DNA from: Cylindrotheca closterium
Taxonomy: Eukaryota; Bacillariophyta; Bacillariophyceae; Bacillariales; Bacillariaceae
Assembly (NCBI GenBank): GCA_933822405.4
Contig: CAKOGP040000335.1
Coordinates: forward strand, 124,001-188,000
DNA length: 64,000 nucleotides
Direction of reading: 5' to 3'
A program made the translations under genes and the position numbers. Under the pieces are notes generated by a model, which made no database searches, had not been told where the DNA came from, and saw only the letters and a list, made by a program, of their open reading frames with translations. Below, in pieces: positions 1 through 11,344 of the stretch (position 1 is its first letter; every line of letters starts with the position of its first letter).

Positions 1-1752
1 CCTCCGATTCTCCAGAAGGATCCAAATGCTGCAGATCTTCTAGCGAGAAGAGTCGTGATACGATAAAGCTACGAACTGGTACATATACAGCAATCAATGC
101 TGGGAAAACGTATCCTGCAAAGAGAAAAAAAACACAATGAGGCTTAAACAAGGACAAACATTCGACGATGCACCATCCAACTTACCCCATGTTGCAAATT
201 GAGCAATGCTGAAGGTGACGACAGCAAGGCCGAATTGGATGGCAGTGTAGTGTTGAACAACTCTCCAGCTGCTTGTTTTGGCAACGACCGGGATTGGAGG
301 TCGCTTCTTCGCGTACATGAACATGAGATTGATCCGCTCCCAGATCTCATTGCCGTGCATCGCGTCAACACCAAGGTACAAGAAGATTCCAAACAGACAT
401 CCAACTGGGATCCAGCTGATGATAACAATCACACTCAAACTGGCAAACATCAGTAATGCTTGTCCCATTGCAGACCAACGTTGTTCTTCACAGTCGGAGA
501 AGACCTCGCGACGAACCCCATTAATGGTTTTGTAAGTACGAGTACAGAGCGATCTGGAGTGCAGAGGAGCCTCTGGAATCAGACCGGATCCTGGAGGTAT
601 CCCCATGACTCCACATGGAATTATTGTCAATCCAAGAACAAAGAAATCCCAATGGTAGGATGGTGGTTTCTTCAGATTGTACTTTGGTGCTTGAGTCATG
701 ATACTTGAAATATTGTGATCGATGAAAAAGAGGAGGTAAAGCATAAAGGCGGGAAAGAGAGCACCGAAGATTCCCCTGACATCAATGCCGTCAAATGGGT
801 CGGCAACAATCCAAGGACGAGGCTCGATACCCGGTTCAGTCGTAGGGAGCCAATCCCAAGGGATACGTCGAATCTCCACTCGCTTGATACCAGCTCGGCC
901 ATTTGAATCTTGCGCCACCCCAGGTAGATAACTGAGGGCCGTCATGATAACAAGAGCGATCAGCATATTGTATGAGGTTAAGAATTCCCTGAATTGCCGA
1001 GTAAGATGCGGCCAAGTTTCAGCAAAATGCAGAGTCCAGCAAATATAGAATGTCATCAAACCAATAAGCAGAGAGGCGTAGGCAGCAGATCTCTCTTCCA
1101 TCTCCTCGTCCCGCAAATGGATGTCCTTCACCAGGTCACGAATACTTTGGAAAATGAAGGATGATGCAATGAAGAATTCAAAGATTTGCGTTGAAAAGGG
1201 AGAAATGAACCAAACAAAATTCACAATTCCAAGCACGGCAGAGAGCATGTGCAAAAGTGCAGCCCACATACAAAGCCACCAGAAAAAGGTGAAGTATTCC
1301 GCATCGTAGTCCTCGGCCAGACGGTATGATTTTCCCAGCAAAATTGCAACAGGCCCTGTGATTCCCAACAAAACAAGCGGTTGACCAGCCATCAAGGCAT
1401 ATATCACACTGATGAGGCCGGCACTGAGGATGACTTCGGCCACGGCCAATCGTCCTTCGGTCTGTTTATCTAAAAGCTCGGCGAAAATCAATGCTGGAAT
1501 AAGCTGCACGACGAACACGAACCAAGTCGAGTTCAGCACTTTCATGGGGCTTCGTGGGCATTTCCAGTCATCAATGTAGAGTGGCATCCGAGCCGCTAGA
1601 TCTCCCTTCATACCTGTCAAGAATTGAATGGTGGGAGTCTTTTCCTCGTCGGATGATGGTTCCGAATCCAAGTTTTTCGGGTCATTCTTGCCATTTTGGT
1701 TTTGTGTTGCTTCAGCTCCATCGGAGACTGTTCCTCCCTCGTTCGTGGTCAT
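1..1752 (-). CDS. SLC4-family anion (bicarbonate/borate) transporter, truncated at left edge
   Basis: Likely plasma-membrane or plastid-envelope anion exchanger; in diatoms SLC4 members carry bicarbonate for carbon concentration, while related Bor1 proteins export borate, and sequence alone does not separate these. Exons are 186-1752 and <1-114 (intron 115-185, GTAAG...CAG, splitting a Gly codon); about 560 residues are visible and the C-terminus lies outside the window. ATG at 1752. Acidic cytosolic N-terminus (1-45), then many hydrophobic helices from about residue 72. The HCO3_cotransp signature QPLVLLGITGP is at 124-134, and the end of the membrane domain is rich in aromatic and Pro residues. 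A decayed paralogue lies just upstream (2314-3861) and keeps the same intron position. Family confidence is high, substrate unknown. Confidence 0.88.
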
Positions 1753-2313
1753 TTCAACTAGCTACTTTCTTCTTTGTGTCTTACTGTAATTTCTTTGTGT
1801 TGCGGAAACTCTTTTTATTCCTTTGTCAAAAGCACAAAAAGAATGAGATTTTTTATTTTGAATTTCGTGGCTGGCGAAGGAATTCCAGCATTGTTCGATC
1901 TACGCAGCCATCACCTAGATGACTGTCGTAGTTTTGTCGCAGTAGAGTGACGTAAACGTGTCTACCGGTACAACCTTTTTGTGTCAGATTCATTCAACCA
2001 AAACCCGAACTCAAAATTCAAAAATCTAAAACCTGCAAAACGTCGCGAATTTCAAATTTGAAATTGGGGCCATGGAGCAGCATCTTTTTGAGATGATTCG
2101 ATCATCAGCATGACACATACTTTCTATACTACGGATATCGGTATATGATTGACTATGGCAAACAGTTTGGCCGCAAATCAAATAATCGACTGAAATGTAC
2201 GACGATTTAGCAGGCACCTTTGACAAGAATAGATGGTTTCTTTTCATCATCTCTATTCTTTATGAATCATCTTCGGACACTCTTCGACTATGATACTGTA
2301 ACTCATTTGTCTT
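1753..2313. other. Intergenic, no gene seen
   Basis: Promoter side of the intact SLC4 gene and 3' side of its decayed copy. A TACCGGTA palindrome lies near 1963. Short open frames here have no coding character that I can support. Confidence 0.6.
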
Positions 2314-3861
2314 CTAAGAAGTAATGGATCTTTGACGATTTCGCAGCACCGTTTCGGCAACGTCTGGATGATGGTCGTAGTACTCAGAAGCATTGTGATC
2401 CACATCTTTCATACGCAATTCTGAGAATCCGTGGATAACTTCTGCCTTATCGACATCGCGATCCACCTTGTGCAATTCTCTTTGCTCATCGGAGTAATCT
2501 TCGTCAGAATCTTCCACTGGATCCAAGTACTCCAAGTCTTCTTTGGAAAAGAAGCGTGATACAACATGGATGCGAAATGGCACAAACATCGCAATCAATG
2601 CTGGGAATACGTATCCTGATCCATGCATGACAAATAAAATGCTATATTAGATATATGACATCGTATTTCACGGCTAGAGTAATTTTCTCTTACCCCACGT
2701 TGCAACCTGTGCAATGCCAAAAGTAATTGATGCAAGCCCAACTTGAATGGCTGTACAGTGCTGCACAACACTCCAACTGCTTATTTTTGCAACAACTGGA
2801 GTAGGGGGGCGCTTCTTGGCATACATGAAGATGAGATTGATACGTTCCCAGATTTCATTACCGTGCATTGCTCCAACACAAAGATAGAAGAATACTCCGA
2901 ATAGACATCCCACTGAAATTCGGCTAATGGATGATGGTCAAACCTAGCACAAAAGAGTCCCAATGGTTGGCAGGTGGCTTCCTGAGTTTGTATGTTGGAG
3001 CCTGGGTAAGAATGCTGTGGTCAATAAAGAATAGTAGATAAAGCATGAAGGCAGGAAATAGTGCTCCAAAGATCCCCTTGACCTCAATGCCATCCAACGG
3101 GTATGTGACCCAAGGACGTGCTTCCGTTCCCGTTTCTGTAGTAGGTCTCCAATCCCATGGGATGCAACGAGTCTCTACCCGCTTGATACCATGAAGCAAA
3201 TCTGTGTCTTGTGCCACTCCAGGAAGGAAGCTGAGTACTGACATGACAATGATGGCAATCGCCATGTTATAGACCGCAAATACAGTTCTCACTTGCCCCG
3301 AGAAGGAGATCCAAGTCTCGGCAAAATGCAGAGTCCAGCAAATGTAAAAGATCAAGATACCACGTACTTCTGTAGTGAGGAGTATGCGGCTGCCCGCTCT
3401 TCACTGCGGGCTTGTCTGATTTGACCAACAAAAAATGTCCCCTCAACAGAGCATAAACCTCACCAATGATTCTGCCAATGAGCAAGGCTTCATAGACGGC
3501 CAAGCTTCCTTCAGTCTGCTTATGAAAAGCTCAGCACAGATGAGAACTCGAGTTGAACGACAAAGGCAAAGAAAATTGCATTGAGGACGGTAAAGAGATT
3601 CTTAGGACGCTTCCAGTCGTCACAGTACAAGGGAATACGAGCTGCTACGTCTTCCTTCATGCCCGTAAAGAGCTGAACATTTGGTCGATCCCCAGGGCTT
3701 TCATTTCCCACTACCAATGCGGAAGAGTTTCGTTCTGCTGAAGTTTCAGTTTGAACTTTTTGGAAAGTAGGAGAAACAGGATCAGTTTTAGCAACTTCTT
3801 CTTCTTCTTGTGTCGAAGGATTGGCAATCTTTGCCTTTGTGGGTCTTGTAATACCCCTCAT
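2314..3861 (-). pseudogene. Decayed tandem copy of the SLC4 transporter
   Basis: The reading frame starts at ATG 3861 with an N-terminus related to the neighbour (FTGMKEDVAARIPLY against LTGMKGDLAARMPLY) but is broken at least three times. Near 3540 the frame shifts inside the first membrane helix (VVQL, then KQTEGSLAVYEA in another frame). Near 3420 about 80 residues are missing: the YALLRGHFLLV block runs directly into SEERAAAYSSL. Near 2930 about 70 residues before the VGCLFG block are lost and the frame changes again. The last intron (donor near 2693, acceptor near 2615) is kept at the same place as in the intact gene, and the tail ends at a stop at 2314. Losing several transmembrane helices makes a working transporter very unlikely. 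The breaks could in theory be assembly errors, but two clean internal deletions argue for a true pseudogene. Confidence 0.85.
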
Positions 3862-4264
3862 TGTACTGTAATGGGCCCTCTATTGGGTTTCTCGTTATTG
3901 TGAGAAGAAATCTTTGATCGATTGTGTGTCACAGTTCGAATAAAATAACCAGAACCAAAATACTCGTACCGGTACCAGGCAGGTACGTACCGGTAGGACC
4001 ACTGTTTCCACATGTCATGTGAGCGTGACATTTTCCGTGTCTTGGTGACGGGTGGCGGACGGGGGTATCCGGCGCGCTCTACATTGCCCGACCTGCTCGG
4101 CTGGACAAACTTTCCCGTCTGCCGGTTCGTGTTTGCGAGTGTTACAAGAGTTGGATGATTCTTGTTGCGTAACAAGTAACGATCCACGGAGCAGTGAAAG
4201 CACGAGCTCATCTGTGAATGATAGCAAGTCTGTACCGTTGGATCGCGAAGACATATTTTCAACC

Positions 4265-5407
4265 ATGGATTCTTGTTTTTGCAACACTGGCGATTTGCTA
4301 ATGGGATCTCCATTTGAACCTTATGAAGAAACCGCAATGATGGAGGAAAAACACGCGAGTAGTTTCCGAAAACCGAAAAGTCAAGATTCGGTGACCTATG
4401 TCAATTCCTCTTCGAGTTCTCTCTCGACTCTTGACCAAGATGCCATCACAATTACAAACAGTGCAAGTGATGCTTCTATGCCCAAAGCAGGCCGTGCTTC
4501 TCCAAAGATTATTTGCCAACCACGGAAACACAGTACGGCGATCGCCAAATCGGTAGATTCGAAACATCCGTTTTTGATGGGGCGGACGGCGATGGTGCTC
4601 AATTCGGAGCCATCAAAACTTACAGTGCCCAGGGAGTGGTCATGTACGCAGTTTCGAAATGAACCTTCCCCGCTACGCAAGGATGCCTGGTCCGAGCCGA
4701 AAGCATCCAATTTTCAAGTGAGAGGGAAGAACTACATTCTAGACGGCAAAAAGTTTCCATCCAAAGAGGCAGCCTTCCAACTATTGGCTGTTGATATGGT
4801 TCATTCAGAAGGTACCATCCGCGAAGGCTTGTGCGGTCATCCTAACGAGCGTGTTCAACGGGCTATCCGACGGGAAAAGGAAACTGGAGTTTCACAGCTT
4901 CCTCCATTTATTTTCGCAGTCAACTTGTCAATACCTGGGACTCAAACCTATCATCTCGTTTCCTATTATGCTGTCGAAAACATGGAAGAAATTGAACACC
5001 AAAAGACACCCTTTGGAAGAATAATGAACAAGTTCATTTTTGGAGACTCGGATGAATTCCGCAATGAAACTTTCAAGTTGATCCCAAGAATCATTGAAGG
5101 AAACTACATTGTCAGATCAGCTGTGGGAAGCAAACCCTCCATTATCGGGAAGAAAATCAAACAGTACTATATCTTGGGAGAGCGATACATGGAGGTTGTC
5201 GTTGACATTTCGAGTGATTCCATTGCCCAACGAATCGTTCGACTGGCCCTAGGCTATTCCTCAAAGCTCGTCACTGACATCATGTATGTCCTCGAAGGAA
5301 AGGACGAAGAGGAGCTGCCGGAACGGATATTTGGTGGGTTGCAGCTTCGAAAGATTGATTTGGGGAATAGGGACGGCCAACGCAAGGTTCAGCGATGGAA
5401 AGTGTAG
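4265..5407 (+). CDS. EDR2 C-terminal domain (DUF1336) protein
   Basis: About 380 residues from the first in-frame ATG at 4265. The N-terminal 130 residues are Ser-rich and low complexity. From about residue 142 to the end the protein matches the EDR2_C/DUF1336 pattern: FQVRGKNY, then FAVNLSIPG...YHLVSYY, then FKLIPRIIEGNYIVRSAVG, the KPSIIGKKIKQYYILGERY block, and a final region in which GYSSKLVTDIMYVLEG is recognisable. In plants EDR2 joins this domain to PH and START domains and acts at membranes in lipid-linked stress signalling; neither is visible here, so this is a stand-alone EDR2_C protein. The same frame is open upstream to a TGA at 4046 without an ATG, so a spliced 5' exon or unannotated start is possible. 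Function unknown beyond the family. Confidence 0.82.
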   Translation: MDSCFCNTGDLLMGSPFEPYEETAMMEEKHASSFRKPKSQDSVTYVNSSSSSLSTLDQDAITITNSASDASMPKAGRASPKIICQPRKHSTAIAKSVDSKHPFLMGRTAMVLNSEPSKLTVPREWSCTQFRNEPSPLRKDAWSEPKASNFQVRGKNYILDGKKFPSKEAAFQLLAVDMVHSEGTIREGLCGHPNERVQRAIRREKETGVSQLPPFIFAVNLSIPGTQTYHLVSYYAVENMEEIEHQKTPFGRIMNKFIFGDSDEFRNETFKLIPRIIEGNYIVRSAVGSKPSIIGKKIKQYYILGERYMEVVVDISSDSIAQRIVRLALGYSSKLVTDIMYVLEGKDEEELPERIFGGLQLRKIDLGNRDGQRKVQRWKV

Positions 5408-6041
5408 TTTTTCCATTCCTTGCCATATTCGAGGGAAGGCAGGGGTTATATTATGTCTTCCATCAACAAGAATATGAAAGCTATATATCGACAGTAGGGG
5501 ACTGTTTGCTTCCTCCTGTGGCTAGAATATAAGGGTTACAGTGGTATGCTATGCTTGCTGCATGTGATGTCTGTATAATGTATGTTCTATATGTGCGTGC
5601 ATATGTTTACTGTATAATATAAGTGGGTAATATTTTAGTATGAATGCAAGTTAGAATGTTAGCATAAAAGTGTATCGTCTGTGGACTGGTAGCCAGTAGT
5701 GGTACGAGGTACGAGGTACTGCCTGGTAGCCAATACCAGTAGTAGATAGACGTGCATTACAGTACGTGTAGTGATAGGTGGTGCTTACGGTTCACTTTGT
5801 ACGTACAATACAGTACTGGTGCCGGTAAAATACATTTGACTTTCTACCAGTACCTAGTACGCGTACGTACGTATGTACGAACATACCGGAGTTGATTGAT
5901 CTCTTCGACTGAACAAAAATAGGAGTCAGTCACGAATGGAGATTCAAACATGAACATCAATCGAAGGCAAATGAACGTCTCCACGTGGAGAAGATGAAAG
6001 GAACGAAAAACCAAACTTCACACAAAAATCAAATCATCAAC
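5408..6041. other. Intergenic with GTAC-rich simple sequence
   Basis: No gene seen. The stretch 5700-5885 is crowded with short palindromic words built on GTAC, CCGGTA and GGTACGA, including a partial tandem repeat near 5702-5720. Similar words recur in other intergenic regions of the window. It contains the 5' side of the Tic22-like gene. Confidence 0.6.
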
Positions 6042-7232
6042 ATGAATCGTTTTCTATCATCAATTCTACTCCTCCTCTCTATCACATCCAGCGTCAGCGC
6101 ATCGCGACATTCTTTCACAAGGAGTGTGACCAAGGCTTCCCTTTTCGGCGTCCGTGGAGGAGGCCTCTTTGGAGGAAAGGATGACAAAAAGTGAGTGGGA
6201 TTTACGACAAGAAGATTCCGTCAAATTTTGAAGTAATTTGTTTCACGCAGAGTTTACTAACCACCATTGATTCCATCCCTAAAAGTGAAGCAGAAGTAGA
6301 ACAGGGAGAGAAGAAGATGTACCCAGCCATGTCACAAGAAGAAATTGAGGACTGGATGGAACATATTCCTGTTTTCGCTGTCACTGATGCTAACGGAGCT
6401 GGTGTCATCTTGAAACCTGATGAAGATACAAGTGTTTTTTACTTCTTCTTCAACCCATTGGCCGCCAACGCAACTTTGACTCAATTGCAGAAAGTTAACG
6501 AGGGTATGGAATTGAAGGTTTCCGCATTTTCGTTGGGAAAAATCTGGTTCAAACTTTTGAATGCGGATCCAAACCAAGAAGTGTTGGTAAGTACAGACGG
6601 TTTCAGCACTGTAATAAGAAAGACAATATCATTCTGACCATTATTGTCAATAGCTCAAGGCACCTGACTCTGACGACAAAAAGACTGCTACTGGAATTCA
6701 ATACCGCCTTGTTCCTGACACTAAGGATTTGCTTGGAGCTCGAATGTTGCTGACCATGTCACCAGAAGACAGCGAGGCGTTGAAGACTGGCGAGACAATG
6801 ACACAAGAAATGGCGCAAAAGGCTATTGAAAAGGCAATGACCGAGTCACCAAAGTTCAAGGAAACTTACAACGAGATTCCCGTTTTCACAATTGCTCAAA
6901 TGCGCATGCAAAAACAAGCTGCTGAGGGTGAGACTGGAGAACCCGTGACCCTTCTTCCCATGTACTTCAGCTTGCAAAATATGGTTGGAACTTGGCAGCA
7001 ATTCATGTCATCCGCAGCTCCCGATATGCAAGGAGTTGAGCCAGCAATCAACTTGATGTCGCTTCATGATTTGGTTGCCATGATGAAAAAGGATTCAGAA
7101 ATCGACTTCCGAAATGTTGTTCTCGTTCCAGCTGCTCCTGAGGGTGAAGGACAATCAGCAGCCGCTGGACGTCCTGCTGGACCTGCCAATGCAATGGCTG
7201 GAATGGGTGGTGCTACTCTAGGTGACATCTAA
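6042..7232 (+). CDS. TIC22: Tic22-like plastid protein-import factor
   Basis: Three exons: 6042-6190, 6286-6586, 6654-7232 (342 residues). Tic22 proteins are soluble intermembrane-space chaperones that help preproteins cross plastid envelopes. The product starts with a hydrophobic signal peptide (residues 1-20, cleavage predicted after VSA) followed by a basic Ser/Arg-rich stretch, as in bipartite plastid signals. Residue +1 is Ser, not Phe; in diatoms this often marks arrest outside the stroma, which would suit Tic22. The core shows the duplicated Tic22 pattern: IPVFAVTDANGAGVIL, then FFFNPLAANATLTQLQ and LKVSAFSLGKIWF, then IPVFTIAQMR with PMYFSLQNMVGTWQQF and INLMSLHDLVAMM. The C-terminus is Gly/Ala-rich. 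Splice sites give uninterrupted frame and domain continuity. The gene converges with the transhydrogenase gene, 61 bp apart. Confidence 0.83.
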
Positions 7233-7293
7233 TTCCTGCGAAATGGGAAGCATAATGATAGAGTTGTTTTATCTGTGTATTCATTGATTTCAT

Positions 7294-10200
7294 CTACATG
7301 CTGTCGACAGCAGCACGAAGCGCCTCGCACGTTTCTTTGGCGTCTCCCAATAGAACATCTGCATTATCCTTGAAAAGAATTGGGTTTTGCATGCCTGCAT
7401 ACCCTGTATTTCCGATCGATCGCTTAAAGACGAAGACTTGGCCACTTTTCCAAACACGCAAGACTGGCATGCCATAGATTGAACAACTTGGATCATCCTC
7501 TGCCGCGCTACTCACAGTGTCAGATGCACCAATTACAAGAGTGACATCCGTATCTGAATGATACATGAGCACATTGGTTAGATTGTCAGTAAACACAACA
7601 TATGGGGCCGATGCCTTTTGTTCTCATACCTTCAAAGTCCTCATTGATTTCCTCCATTTCAAACACCATGTCATATGGTACTCCAGCTTCTGCGAGTAAT
7701 ACATTCAGCTGCCCAGGCATTCGTCCTGCAACAGGATGGATTCTTTACAAAAAAGAGTCAGATTTAGTGCGCGCTCGCTATAAGCCATATTTGTGTCAAA
7801 AACTTACCCAAAGCGGACATTTTTGCCCATTGCTTTCAACTTCTTTGCAATATCTGCAATAGCAAATTGCCCTTGAGCAACAGCAAGACCATAGCCAGGA
7901 GCGATGATGATATTCCTTGCTTCTCTCAAGGCTTCCGCGACGAGGTCCACATTTGTCGTAGTGATCTCGCCTTCAATGACCGCTGCCTCTCCTTGCAAAG
8001 CGGAAGGTTGGGGTGTTCCTGCGCCACCAAGGATAACATTCAAGATATCGCGTCCCATGGCTTCGCACATGATCCAAGTCAAAATAGCTGCATAACGAAG
8101 ACAATGATGTGAGGATATGTGTGATGGTCCCATCTGCATTGATAGTAGCTCATACCTCCAGAAAAACCAATGAGCGCGCCCACCTGGGCCAAGAGCGGGT
8201 AGTCCAACAAGAAACCCTCAGCAGCCAAAGCCCAGCCCGAATAAGAGTTTAGAACGGTGATTACGACTGGCATATCTGCACCTCCGATGCTTGCTGTGAG
8301 ATGATATCCGAGGATGGAGGATGTAGCGCCCACGAGTCCCAAGGAAGCAAGCTGGACAGAAGCTGGATCCATATCCAATGCTCCGCTTGCAAGAGAAGGG
8401 TCCAAGAAAGTCGCAAATCCAGTTGCGCAAATAGCCAGCATACCCAGGTTGATCAAGTCACGTCCTGGAAGGCTCAGTGCTTTGGAGCTCATCATGCCTG
8501 CAAGCTTGCCAAAGGCAACTAGGGAGCCACTGAACGTGACCCCACCGATCAGTGTGGCTAGATAGATAGTAGCCAGAACTCCTCCATCCAAGTTGGGGTT
8601 TCCCAAGAACTCGCCTGCTGCGCCAGCCATTGCTGCCAATCCCACCAACGAGTGGAAAGCAGCTACAGTCTGGGGGAGCTCCGTAGGTCCAACTTTGGAT
8701 GCTAGTGCAGCACCAACGGCTGCTCCAACACCTCCCATGACTCCAGCTTGAGCAAAAGAAGCTGTAGAAGCGCCTGATAGTGCCATATCCGACGCAGTGG
8801 CTGCAAGACCTAACCCAACACCTGTCAGTCCTAGCACGTTTCCAGTTCTCGCGGTTTTTTGATTCGCTAATCCAGCGATGGCAGAAATACAAAGGATAGA
8901 CGCGGCAATTTCAACCGTACCCGACATAACTCCAAGGTCCCCAATCGGTGAAAATACAGCTACTGCCATGCCAGTAAGGATCATGGCAACTGGAACCAAG
9001 TAGAACTCGAAGTATTCCTTTGGATCTTCGGGACGGCGAAATAGATCAAGCATTTTCCCACTGATAAGGAAGCCTCCAGAGATATTGATGAAACTCAAAA
9101 GAGTTGCGATCGCTCCCATCCAATGCGCTGCAGAATCTGGAATCAAACCCGTAGTATCGCTAGATGCATGACCCAATAGAATCATGCCGCCGAGTGCCGT
9201 CAAACCAGAGATTGCGTTAGTCACAGCCATAAGAGGAGAGTGAAGAGCGGGCGCTACACCCCATACAACCTAAAAATAGAGGGCATAGTATTGTCAGTGA
9301 CATGCTTGAAACAGCCAAATCGGTTGATCGGTAGACGTTCTTACCTGATAGCCGGCAAGCCCTGCAAGTGCAAAGGCTGTAAGCATGTTGACAGAAGATT
9401 CGGACTCTCCATTCAATCCAAATGCTATCAATGCCATGGCTGCAATGCTGGCATACATCGAATTTTGAATGTATTCTTCCTTGCTGTTTTTGTCGAGGAG
9501 TGCCTTCTCCTGTCCAGGTGTCAGAACCTCAACCTCAACAGTCTCAGCTTTTGGTGGCGGAGGTGGTGAGAATGGAATGATTTTGTCTGGCCATCTAGCC
9601 TCTCCGTTGTATGCAATTAGCATATTTTGCACTGCATCATCTTTGAGATCAACTTGAAACATTCCCTTCTCCTTGGTAGTTTGAGGCCCGATGCTCAAGA
9701 TGAATTTTGCGACGTTGTTTGCAAACTACCCGGGGACATCGTTAGTTAGCAAAATCAAACAACATCATAGATACTCCTCAGTAGCAAACTCACCAGTGTG
9801 CTTGCTGTACTAGCCAATCGTGACGGAAGATCAGTGTATCCAACGATTTTGACACCATTTGACGTAGTAATCACTTCATCCGCAACTGTCTGAGCCACAT
9901 TTCCACCATTGGCAGCGGCCAAATCGACGCATACTGAACCCGGTCTCATTGCATTGAGCATTTCTTCGTTCACCAGGATGGGTGCTTTTCTACCAGGAAT
10001 CAATGCAGTTGTAATGATAATATCAACGTCTTTCGCTTGTTGTAGCATCATAGCTGCTTGAGCTTTCTTGTAGTTGTCCGACATTTCCTTGGCATATCCT
10101 CCTCCGCCACTTCCGTCTTCATCAATATCCACCTCCAGAAAAGTTGCACCCATTGATTCCACTTGCTCTTTGGTGACAGGTCGAACATCGAAAGCTCGAA

Positions 10201-11096
10201 CAATTGCCCCCATATTCTTTGCAGTTTGAATAGCTGCAAGCCCTGCAACCCCAGCACCGAGGACAAGAACTTTTGCAGGAGGAACCTTTCCTGCTGCAGT
10301 CATTTGACCAGCAAAGAATCGTGGAAAGGCCTCGGCAGCTTCAACTACAGCTCGGTATCCAGCAATATTTGCTTGACTTGATAGAGTATCGAAGGTTTGC
10401 CCTCGACTCAACAGGCGAGGAACGCAATCGAGTGCAAAAATGTTCGTATTTTGGTCTACCAACTCCTGATAGAGCTCTGGATTGATGGAAGGGCTAAGCA
10501 AGCCAACCAAAGTTTTTCCTTCTAGTTTTGGCACTTCTTCTTCATTCGGAGGTCGGATTTTGGAAATGATATCTGAGTCTTGAAATACCTGTTCTCGTGA
10601 CAACACCAGAGCGCCAGCACCAACATAGGCAGCGTCTCCAAAAGAAGCTTTTTCCCCTGCTCCGGCTTCGACAATGACGGTGAAACCAGCCTTGACCAGC
10701 GATTGAACAGAATCCGGAGTCTATAATCAATATTACGGACCAATGATCAGGCGACAAGAAGGTTCGTCGTTTGCAATGTGGTCGTGAACATACCTGCGAT
10801 ACTCTGTTCTCGCCTTTGAAAGTTTCCTTCAAAACGCCAATAGTGAGATCGCTGTAGGGAATCGGCTGCCCTAGAAACTTGCTCTCTATCGATTCAAAAG
10901 CTTTACCGACGGAATCCTCCGCTACGCTTGTCGCCTTGTTATCATCAACACTTTTTCCAACTTTCAGTGCCTGAAACGATCTTGATGTCAACACGACTTT
11001 GCGAGCTGCCAATGGCGCTATGGACGGCGCAAATCCACTTGACAAGCCATGGAGTAAAAGGGATGTGGTGAGAAACAACAGATTACTAATCTTCAT
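7294..11096 (-). CDS. PNT: Proton-translocating NAD(P) transhydrogenase, plastid-targeted
   Basis: Exchanges hydride between NADH and NADP+ driven by a proton gradient. Seven exons in transcript order: 10794-11096, 9794-10720, 9345-9725, 8156-9269, 7808-8087, 7630-7742, 7294-7553; they sum to 3378 nt, 1125 residues, in frame. The order is that of the animal single-chain enzyme. NAD-binding domain I (AlaDH/PNT fold) has [18 protein letters not shown] near residue 255 and [12 protein letters not shown] membrane domain of about a dozen helices follows, then NADP-binding domain III with [42 protein letters not shown] and GYAGMQNPI. The N-terminus is a signal peptide ending SSG|FAPS (Phe22 at the predicted cleavage site), the diatom plastid-import motif, so I infer plastid rather than mitochondrial location. 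An in-frame upstream codon context extends to 11132, but ATG 11096 gives the clean presequence. Confidence 0.93.
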
Positions 11097-11344
11097 GGTC
11101 AAGTTCTTCTCAGAAGATGTGTCTTCGACCAAGGATCGACAGCTGCTTGACTCCGAGAGGCGAAGAAATCAAAGAAGATCCATCAGTAGAGGTTCGCAAT
11201 TGTGATCGTCCGAGACATTTAGTATTTGTACTAATGAAGTTCAAATCACCTTATTTTAATGACAAACTCCACCACCGTACAGTACTGGTACTGTACGGAG
11301 GAGAGAAAATATCGAAAACCAATGAGCACCATAACAACGTTTGG

